The notes under the pieces: model-generated | The model's input: only the letters and a program-made list of their open reading frames with translations | Database searches by the model: none | What the model was told of the DNA's origin: nothing | Assembly: GCA_023459675.1 (NCBI GenBank) | Contig: JAEWTC010000177.1 | Location: forward strand, 1 to 18,197 | Reading direction: 5' to 3' | Origin: Bacillota bacterium | GTDB lineage: Bacteria; Bacillota; Clostridia; Christensenellales; Aristaeellaceae | DNA: 18,197 nt | Made by a program: the position numbers and the translations under genes | Shown here: positions 13,625-18,197 of the stretch, piece after piece | How positions within the stretch are numbered: the stretch's first letter is position 1 | Layout: every line of letters starts with the position of its first letter

Positions 13625-14437
13625 TTATCCGCGCTGCAGCGTGCGCATGAAGCTTACGTAGTGCGCGAAAACAATGCCCGGCTCTTCCAGCGTCGTATCC
13701 CAGCGCTTGACCCATTCCAGCGAATAAAAACCCTCGTACCCCGCGTCCTGCAGCGCCCTGACCGTTGCCTCCAGGGGAACGTCGCCAAAGCCCGGCAGGG
13801 TGTAGCGGTAGCCGTCCACGGTCTTCTGGCTGTCCTTCCAGTGCGTATGGCATAAATAAGGGAGGAGGTTCTGGCACGTGGTCTGCGGGGATTCGCCCAC
13901 GAAGCGGTAGGGATGGTGAATATCCCACAGCGCGCCCACGAACTCCGAATGGACGTCCGAAAGGAGCCTGGCAAGCTTCTCCGTGTCGCTCCAAACGCCG
14001 TGGGTTTCGATCAGCAGCTTCACCCCGTAACGCTTTGCCGTAACCGCGAGGGCCTGGGCATGCTCGCGCACGTAGACCTGGTCCACGGTGCCAATGGGCT
14101 TGGGCACGGGGGCGGCGGCCATAATGCGCACAAACGGCGTGTTCAGTTTTTTCGCCAGAGAAAGGTAGGCTTCCACCTCGGTATCCACGGCTTTTTCGTT
14201 TTCACGCAGGTGAATGCAGCAATCGCTGTCCAGACAGGGGATGGTCAGCTTCATCCGCTGCAGCTCGCCCATGGTGCGCGTAAGGTTTTCATCCGAAAAT
14301 ACCGGGATGACGGGAACGGAGATATCGGTGCCGATTCCGCGCATCTCAATGCCCTGATAGCCAAGATCCACCGCTGCGGATGTGATCTCCCGCCAGCTCC
14401 AGTGCGGGCAGCCAAGCGTCGAAAAGCTTAACTTCAT
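13625..14437 (-). CDS. Sugar phosphate isomerase/epimerase-like TIM-barrel protein
   Basis: The product has 270 residues. The ATG at 14435-14437 has GGAGGG close ahead and a good promoter further up. It belongs to the AP-endonuclease-2 (xylose isomerase-like) TIM-barrel superfamily. It opens with KLSFSTLGCPHWSW and GYQGIEMRG. The metal-site residues expected of the superfamily are visible: Glu144 in LLIETHG, Asp172 in WDIHHP, His197 or His199 in CHTHWKD, and Glu241 in SLEWVKRW. Members isomerise or epimerise keto sugars, inositol derivatives or hydroxypyruvate, and the substrate cannot be read here. The HTHWKDS and SLEWVKRW wording is like that of many carbohydrate-catabolism members. It is the first gene of an operon with the PucR/CdaR-type regulator (50 bases downstream) and ctpA. 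This suggests sugar-related control, but that is inference. Confidence 0.88.
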   Translation of the reverse strand: MKLSFSTLGCPHWSWREITSAAVDLGYQGIEMRGIGTDISVPVIPVFSDENLTRTMGELQRMKLTIPCLDSDCCIHLRENEKAVDTEVEAYLSLAKKLNTPFVRIMAAAPVPKPIGTVDQVYVREHAQALAVTAKRYGVKLLIETHGVWSDTEKLARLLSDVHSEFVGALWDIHHPYRFVGESPQTTCQNLLPYLCHTHWKDSQKTVDGYRYTLPGFGDVPLEATVRALQDAGYEGFYSLEWVKRWDTTLEEPGIVFAHYVSFMRTLQRG

Positions 14438-14472
14438 CGTCTTTCCCTCCGTATTGCATATCCGGTATCAAT

Positions 14473-14501
14473 ATGATATCATTGCGTCGAATGAATGGCA
14501 A
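14473..14501 (-). promoter_or_regulatory. Promoter of the isomerase/regulator/ctpA operon
   Basis: On the minus strand TTGCCA (14496-14501) and TATCAT (14473-14478) are separated by 17 bases, and the ribosome site of the gene starting at 14437 follows. The -10 is part of a perfect 10-bp palindrome, ATGATATCAT (14473-14482). Confidence 0.7.
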
Positions 14502-14512
14502 GCCCCGGGGCG

Positions 14513-14528
14513 TTTCAGCGCGCTGAAA
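14513..14528. promoter_or_regulatory. Perfect 16-bp palindrome between divergent operons (possible operator)
   Basis: TTTCAGCGCGCTGAAA equals its own reverse complement. It sits 11 bases upstream of the -35 of the minus-strand isomerase promoter and about 85 bases before the divergent CapA-like gene. It is well placed for a dimeric regulator acting on one or both operons, the PucR/CdaR-type protein being the obvious local candidate. No U-tract follows, which argues against a terminator. Confidence 0.5.
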
Positions 14529-14551
14529 AGCCCGCTGCGCTGCGCCTGTTT

Positions 14552-14580
14552 TTGTAAATTCTGCATTCAAACACTGTAAC
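14552..14580 (+). promoter_or_regulatory. Possible promoter of the CapA-like/dgkA/RidA operon
   Basis: TTGTAA (14552-14557) and TGTAAC (14575-14580) are 17 bases apart on the + strand. Each matches four of six consensus bases. The ribosome site of the CapA-like gene begins only 9 bases downstream of the -10, so the leader would be very short. Weak support. Confidence 0.3.
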
Positions 14581-14599
14581 AAGTTCACGGAGGCGGAGC

Positions 14600-15907
14600 A
14601 TGCGGAGAAAACGCAGCCGGACCGGCATCTCCATAGGCACGGCGGCGACCCTTGTGTTTCTCTCGCTGCTTGCCGTGGGCTGCGTTCTGATATTCCCCAA
14701 GCTTCTGGGCCACGTGGACCAGCGCGTCAACCCCCAGCAGGTGGGCGTGGCGCTGGAAAAATCGCTGCGCGCCTTCGGGGACAGCGTACTGGGCCAGGAA
14801 ACGGAGCTGCCGGTTACCACCGCGCCGCCCGCCGCCGGGCCAACCGCCGCGCCGCTTGAACCCCAAACGCCCGCGCCCGCGCAGCGGCTTACGATTACGG
14901 CGGCGGGGGAGCTGCATTTCGACCGCGATATTCAAACCGCCGCAACAAGCGATACGGGCTATACGTTTGATTTTCAGCTGGAGCGGCTCAAAACGCGCCT
15001 GACCGGCGACCTAAACCTTGTAACGCTGCAAAACATCGTGCTGCCGCAGGAAAAGCTGACCAACATCAACATGCCGGCGGCGGCGCTGGGGGCCATGGCG
15101 GGCGCCGGGTTCAACGTCGTCTGCACGGGGTTTTACGGCGCGCTCAACGGCGGCGTGGACGGCCTGAACAACACGCTGTCGCTCATCCAGCAAAACGGAA
15201 TGCTGCCCTACGGAACCTATCTGTCCGCCGAGCAGCGCAGCCGCGTGGCCACCCGGGACGTAAACGGCGTGACCGTCGCATTCCTGAGCTTTCAGGGCGA
15301 GCTGAGCGCCGAGGGCAAGAAGGCGACCACCAAGGAAGAGCAGGGGTACGTGTTCGCGCCGCTTACGCTGCCCGCCATCACCGCGGAGATCAGCGCGGCG
15401 CGTGCCGCCGGGGCGAAAATCGTGGTGGTGTCGCTGTGCTGGGGGCGCGAAGGCGCGGCGGAACCCACCAAGCTGCAAACCGAAATGGCCAACGGCATCG
15501 CCTCCGCCGGGGCGGATATCATTCTGGGGACCAACCCGGGGGTGTTGCAGAAGGTGGAGATCCTCACCACCGCCCGCGCGGACGGCACCCAGCGGCAAAC
15601 GCTTTGCGCGTATTCGCTGGGCAGCGTCCTGAATTCCGACCGGGCGGACCGGTCTGTAATCACCAGCGCGATGCTGACCATGGCGCTGCGGTATGATTTG
15701 GCAACGGACGTGCTGACGTTTGAAAATATCACCTATTCTCCGATCTATATCTGGCGCGGCCGCCTGAACGGCAAAACCGCGTATCAGCCGGTTTTTGCCA
15801 ACGAGGCAGCCCCGGCCTACATGGACGCCGACCAGCAGAGCGTGATGGAACGCGCCTTGGCCGACGTGCGCCAGTTGTTTGCAAATACCTTGATACAGGA
15901 GCAGTGA
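14600..15907 (+). CDS. CapA-like extracytoplasmic protein lacking the metal-site residues
   Basis: The product has 435 residues from the ATG at 14600, with GGAGG 6 bases ahead. A basic N terminus and one hydrophobic segment (about 10-35) anchor it, followed by a Pro/Ala/Thr-rich linker (70-95). The domain from about 96 follows the order of CapA (poly-gamma-glutamate capsule synthesis) calcineurin-like proteins: LTITAAGELHFDRDI, NLVTLQNIVLP, DGLNNTLSLIQQNGMLPYG, VTVAFLSF, VVVSLCWGREG, QTEMANGIASAGADIILGTNPGVLQ and YSLGSVL. The residues that bind metal in active members are changed throughout. GDxM is GELH (103-106), the NNH motif is FYGAL (178-182), HWG is CWG (280-282), and GHHPHVLQ is GTNPGVLQ (310-317). 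A non-catalytic, possibly polymer-binding role is inferred. A cysteine at 28 lies in a weak lipobox (AVGC), but hydrophobic residues continue after it. The downstream kinase gene starts 5 bases after its stop. Confidence 0.78.
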   Translation: MRRKRSRTGISIGTAATLVFLSLLAVGCVLIFPKLLGHVDQRVNPQQVGVALEKSLRAFGDSVLGQETELPVTTAPPAAGPTAAPLEPQTPAPAQRLTITAAGELHFDRDIQTAATSDTGYTFDFQLERLKTRLTGDLNLVTLQNIVLPQEKLTNINMPAAALGAMAGAGFNVVCTGFYGALNGGVDGLNNTLSLIQQNGMLPYGTYLSAEQRSRVATRDVNGVTVAFLSFQGELSAEGKKATTKEEQGYVFAPLTLPAITAEISAARAAGAKIVVVSLCWGREGAAEPTKLQTEMANGIASAGADIILGTNPGVLQKVEILTTARADGTQRQTLCAYSLGSVLNSDRADRSVITSAMLTMALRYDLATDVLTFENITYSPIYIWRGRLNGKTAYQPVFANEAAPAYMDADQQSVMERALADVRQLFANTLIQEQ

Positions 15908-15912
15908 ACGGT

Positions 15913-16284
15913 ATGGCGGGCAAGAACAGATCCTTCCTCATCGGGCTTTACCACGCGGTGGACGGGGTGAAGGACGGCTTTCGAAACGAGCGCAGCATGC
16001 GCATCCACGTTCTGATGGCGGCTGCGGTTGTGCTTTGCGGCCTTTTGCTGGGCTTGTGCCTGTGGGAGTGGGTCGTCTGCGTGGTGCTGATCGGCCTGGT
16101 GCTTGCCGCGGAGCTTTTGAACACGTCGCTGGAAGAAGCGATGGATATCGTTTCGCCGGAGTACAGCCCCGGCGCCAAGCGCGTGAAGGACACCGCCGCC
16201 GGCGCCGTGCTGATCGTTTCGCTGGCGGCCGCCGCCGCGGGGCTGTTAATCTTTTTGCCGAAGCTCTGGAATTTGTTTTTTTAG
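15913..16284 (+). CDS. dgkA: DgkA-family diacylglycerol/undecaprenol kinase
   Basis: The product has 123 residues from ATG 15913. AGGAG at 15897-15901 is 11 bases from this ATG but only 2 from an in-frame GTG at 15904, so ATG is preferred. Three membrane helices are visible (about 31-50, 53-69 and 95-115). Family signatures are RNERSMRIH (24-32), AELLNTSLEEAMD (66-78) with the conserved Glu67, Asn70 and Glu residues, and AKRVKDTAAGAVL (88-100). In Gram-positive bacteria the family mostly phosphorylates undecaprenol, feeding the lipid carrier of wall polymers, and recycles diacylglycerol to a lesser degree. In Firmicutes it is often near ybeY and era; here it follows a CapA-like gene, in line with an envelope operon. 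Ten bases or so separate it from the RidA-family gene. Confidence 0.93.
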   Translation: MAGKNRSFLIGLYHAVDGVKDGFRNERSMRIHVLMAAAVVLCGLLLGLCLWEWVVCVVLIGLVLAAELLNTSLEEAMDIVSPEYSPGAKRVKDTAAGAVLIVSLAAAAAGLLIFLPKLWNLFF

Positions 16285-16296
16285 GAGAGATAAGCG

Positions 16297-16665
16297 ATGG
16301 GGAACATCGTCCGCCATGAGATCAACGAAACCTGGGCGCATGCGAACATGGTGGAAGCCGGGGACTTCGTCTACGTAGGCTATTGCGCGGCCAACGTCGG
16401 AAAGCCTGTGGAAGCCCAGATCCGCGGCGCGTTTGACGAGCTGGAGCGCCGTCTGGCCGTCGTGGGGCTTACGCTTCAATCGGTTGTGAAGCTGGATTGC
16501 ATGTTCCGGGACGTGTGGAACATCCCCCTCATGGAAGCGGTCGTCAAGGAGCGGTTTCCAGGCGGCCAGTATCCCGTCCGCAGGTCCATCCAAACCGAGT
16601 TCGCCCACGTCGGCGGCCCCGGAGGCCTGCACTTCCAGCTGGACGCGGTGGCGTACCGGGGGTAG
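16297..16665 (+). CDS. RidA-family (YjgF/YER057c/UK114) protein
   Basis: The product has 122 residues, the full length of the family. ATG 16297 has AGGAGAG just upstream. VEAGDFVYVGYCAAN, QIRGAFDELERRLAVVGLTLQSVVKLDCMFRD and PVRRSIQTEFA follow the RidA pattern, including the Arg that in RidA holds the carboxylate of enamine/imine substrates. The last strand reads HFQLDAVAY where the usual wording is VEIEAIA. The first Glu is therefore Gln and the second Asp, which places this protein outside the classic deaminase-active subgroup or at least makes activity uncertain. RidA proteins hydrolyse 2-aminoacrylate formed by PLP enzymes; others have unknown roles. It ends 21 bases from the convergent secreted-protein gene, with no clear terminator between. 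Confidence 0.88.
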   Translation: MGNIVRHEINETWAHANMVEAGDFVYVGYCAANVGKPVEAQIRGAFDELERRLAVVGLTLQSVVKLDCMFRDVWNIPLMEAVVKERFPGGQYPVRRSIQTEFAHVGGPGGLHFQLDAVAYRG

Positions 16666-16686
16666 CGTGGTATTTTAAATCTGTAA

Positions 16687-17325
16687 TTATTTCACGGGCG
16701 TAAACGTGTAAACAACCGTCCACTGGGCAACGTTGCCTTTGTAATTGCCGTGGGTTTCCACTACGTCGACCGTCATGGAACGGGTAAAACCGCTGGTCAG
16801 GTCTTTCTGGGAAACGGTGTAGCTTTCCTTGGCGATACTATAGTCGGAGTACTTGTCAATTTCCGTGATCTCGGTGGTCAGTTGGATGCTTTGGTTCGCC
16901 GCAAGCTCCAACATTTGTTCACTTTCCAGGCGGAAACCGTCGATTGCCGACTCCATTACCCAGTCCAGATCGTCGACTGTGCACTTTATGACCCATTCGT
17001 TGCCGACATGGTGATAGTCCGGGCAGGCGCAGGAAATGGCGACCTGCATTTTTTGTACGCCCGTTTGGTTTTGCGCGCCTGTTTGCCTTTGCACTCCCGT
17101 CCACGGTGCGGTGAGCAGGTCTTTGGAGGGCGAAGCGGTTTTGTTTACCGGAATTTGGCGCGCCGCGGAGGAAGTGTGTTTGTAAAACGCGCGGCCCGGC
17201 ACAGCGTGCGCAGCCAGCCGATACGCAAACGGGCCGGGCCGAACCGTAACGGGTTCGGCCGCGGCCCCTGTGAAAACAAGCAGGAACATGGCGGCGGCGA
17301 GAACTGCTGACCATCGCTTTTTCAT
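16687..17325 (-). CDS. Secreted protein of unknown function with signal peptide
   Basis: The product has 212 residues from the ATG at 17323-17325, with AGGAGGG just upstream; an in-frame extension to 17367 has no ribosome site. Residues 1-23 form a signal peptide (KKRW, hydrophobic core, GAAA before E24). The next 70 residues are low in predicted structure and contain a short Gln/Thr/Gly repeat (TGVQ-RQTGAQ-NQTGVQ, about 76-91). The last 115 residues look like one beta-rich domain, with Cys99, Cys101 and another at about 115 (ISCACPDYHH, VIKCTVDDLDW) that could be disulphide-bonded or bind metal. I do not recognise a family. The alternating pattern and the final WTVVYTFTPVK suggest a lipocalin-like or immunoglobulin-like sandwich, but this is a guess. 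It is preceded by its own promoter with a palindromic operator-like sequence. Confidence 0.72.
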   Translation of the reverse strand: MKKRWSAVLAAAMFLLVFTGAAAEPVTVRPGPFAYRLAAHAVPGRAFYKHTSSAARQIPVNKTASPSKDLLTAPWTGVQRQTGAQNQTGVQKMQVAISCACPDYHHVGNEWVIKCTVDDLDWVMESAIDGFRLESEQMLELAANQSIQLTTEITEIDKYSDYSIAKESYTVSQKDLTSGFTRSMTVDVVETHGNYKGNVAQWTVVYTFTPVK

Positions 17326-17380
17326 CGGCTGCCCTCCTGCGGGGGTGCGGCGTACGGGGACGTGCAACGCGGGGATGGAT

Positions 17381-17408
17381 GGGTATATTGCCTGCAGGCA
17401 TTATACCC
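17381..17408. promoter_or_regulatory. 28-bp near-perfect palindrome over the -10 of the secreted-protein gene
   Basis: Each 14-base half is the inverse of the other except at one position. The left half on the minus strand is GGGTATAATGCCTG, and the right half CAGGCAATATACCC. It contains the TATAAT of the minus-strand promoter and extends to about +12, the usual place of a repressor operator. No U-tract follows on either strand, so it is unlikely to be a terminator. Confidence 0.7.
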
Positions 17409-17428
17409 TGCGGTCAGCCAATTTTCAA
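17400..17428 (-). promoter_or_regulatory. Sigma-A-type promoter of the secreted-protein gene
   Basis: On the minus strand a perfect TATAAT (17400-17405) and TTGAAA (17423-17428) are 17 bases apart. The -35 overlaps the last codons of the upstream ECF S component gene. This is the best promoter match I found in the window. Confidence 0.8.
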
Positions 17429-18197
17429 CCCTTCTGTGCCGCGGGCTTGCCGGGCGCTTCGCCAACCAGCTCCCGCAGGCCGCGCTGCCGCCAGGCCACG
17501 CCCAGGAGCAGCGCCACAAAGTAGGCCTTGACGGTGTTTCCCAATATTTCTTCAATCACGCGCGGAATCCAGACCACGGCAAAGGGCAGCACCTTCCACG
17601 AGGCGTAAATGGTTTCGCGCAATAATACGGTGTTGAGCGTGGTCACGATCAGCCCGGAAACGATCATCGCGATCAGCAGCTGCGGCACCTGACCTATTCC
17701 CGCGGTCTGCTTGAATTTCCGGGTCAGCAGAAAGTCCGCAAGCAGCAGCACAAGCCCAAGCACCGCGCTGCCGATCACCCCGGAGGTGACGAACGTAATG
17801 TACGTCGCCAAACTTCCGGCGGGGTCCTTCGCGTTCATGGTGCGGGTGACGAGCAGCTTGCTGACCAGATGCATGCCGTCGGTATTCGCGGCGGCGGGCT
17901 GCACGGCGGCGTAGTAATCGGCGGTAATGCCGTCCGCCTTGAGGAAGAGCACGTTGCAGATGCCTACGGCGAGCAGCGCCACGGAAAACGCGGCCACGGC
18001 GATGCGCAGCGTTTTACCGCTGCGGTTTCGGATCGCCTTCCATAAAAGGCCGCGCAGCAGCCCGCCCAGGGCCACGATCAGCGTCATCAGCGGCAGATAC
18101 GCGCCCGCGGGCTTGAGCAGGTACCCCAGCAAATCGGCCAGCCCCGCCACGATCATGCCGTATACGGGCCCGAACAAAAACGCGGGCAGCATGGAAA
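17425..18197 (-). CDS. Folate-family-like ECF transporter S component, N terminus outside window
   Basis: The frame is open to the window edge. An ATG at 18190-18192 is inside the conserved first helices (MLPAFLFGPVYGMIVAGLADLLGYLL), so the true start must lie further upstream. This wording, with KPAGAYLPLMTLIVALGGLLRGLLW, fits the folate-family S components. The second signature, LIVTTLNTVLLRETIYASW followed by PRVIEEILGNTVKAYFV, is the matching C-terminal part (LNT and PR motifs). Between them lie about 130 residues with extra hydrophobic segments and a polar loop (ADYYAAVQPAAANTDG), whereas compact members of about 180 residues go almost directly from one to the other. The protein would bind a folate-like vitamin and work with an EcfAA'T module encoded elsewhere. 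The substrate is inferred from family only. Confidence 0.8.
   Translation of the reverse strand, partial: SMLPAFLFGPVYGMIVAGLADLLGYLLKPAGAYLPLMTLIVALGGLLRGLLWKAIRNRSGKTLRIAVAAFSVALLAVGICNVLFLKADGITADYYAAVQPAAANTDGMHLVSKLLVTRTMNAKDPAGSLATYITFVTSGVIGSAVLGLVLLLADFLLTRKFKQTAGIGQVPQLLIAMIVSGLIVTTLNTVLLRETIYASWKVLPFAVVWIPRVIEEILGNTVKAYFVALLLGVAWRQRGLRELVGEAPGKPAAQKG

Noticed and set aside
14600..14720. The CapA-like protein as a lipoprotein (AVGC near residue 28)
   Set aside because: The -3 position is Ala, not Leu, Val or Ile, and strongly hydrophobic residues continue after the cysteine, which fits a membrane anchor better.
17381..17408. The 28-bp palindrome as a terminator of the folate-type ECF gene
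   Set aside because: It has essentially no loop and no U-tract on the minus strand, and it contains a consensus -10 with a correctly spaced -35.

Overview
The window reads as a stretch of chromosome from a GC-rich member of the Firmicutes, probably class Clostridia. This is inferred from strong GGAGG-type ribosome binding sites, AT-rich sigma-A-like promoters set in GC-rich DNA, ECF transporter S components, a TM1266-type hydrogenase regulator, a pyruvate kinase with the extra C-terminal domain, and a PucR/CdaR-type regulator. The genus cannot be named from what is visible. I saw no rRNA, tRNA, CRISPR array, insertion sequence or phage gene. Gene density is high and most genes sit in short co-directional operons.

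Layout. (1) Bases 1-4016, + strand: the 3' part of a Sua5/TsaC threonylcarbamoyl-AMP synthase, an orphan barstar-like protein, a HerA/DUF853 ATPase with a repeat-bearing C-terminal extension, and a membrane-anchored YkuE-like metallophosphoesterase with altered metal motifs. (2) A bidirectional terminator at 4124-4152 separates these from a minus-strand operon read from about 8670 down to 4231: a secreted NAGPA-type phosphodiester glycosidase, an Lgt-like membrane protein that appears to lack the catalytic histidine, an O6-alkylguanine-DNA methyltransferase and pyruvate kinase. The last three are joined by 4-base ATGA overlaps. (3) Bases 8920-9906, + strand: a membrane acyltransferase, whose 3' end overlaps a minus-strand pair (9860-10689) made of an ECF S component and a TM1266-family regulator. 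Ahead of that pair lies a leader of about 185 nt with a promoter, foldable segments, a 9-codon open reading frame with its own Shine-Dalgarno, and an intrinsic terminator just before the regulator gene. (4) Bases 11183-14437, minus strand: a TIM-barrel isomerase/epimerase-like protein, a PucR/CdaR-type regulator and a secreted PDZ/S41 protease, ending in a strong terminator. (5) Bases 14600-16665, + strand: a degenerate CapA-like protein, a DgkA-type lipid kinase and a RidA-family protein. (6) Bases 16687-18197, minus strand: a secreted protein of unknown function under a promoter overlaid by a 28-bp near-palindrome, preceded by a partial folate-family ECF S component.

The most interesting points are the leader of the TM1266/ECF operon, which looks like a transcription attenuator, and three envelope-associated enzyme homologues (metallophosphoesterase, Lgt-like, CapA-like) that keep the fold signatures but have lost key catalytic residues. 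Functions are inferred from motif recognition by eye; no database search was possible.
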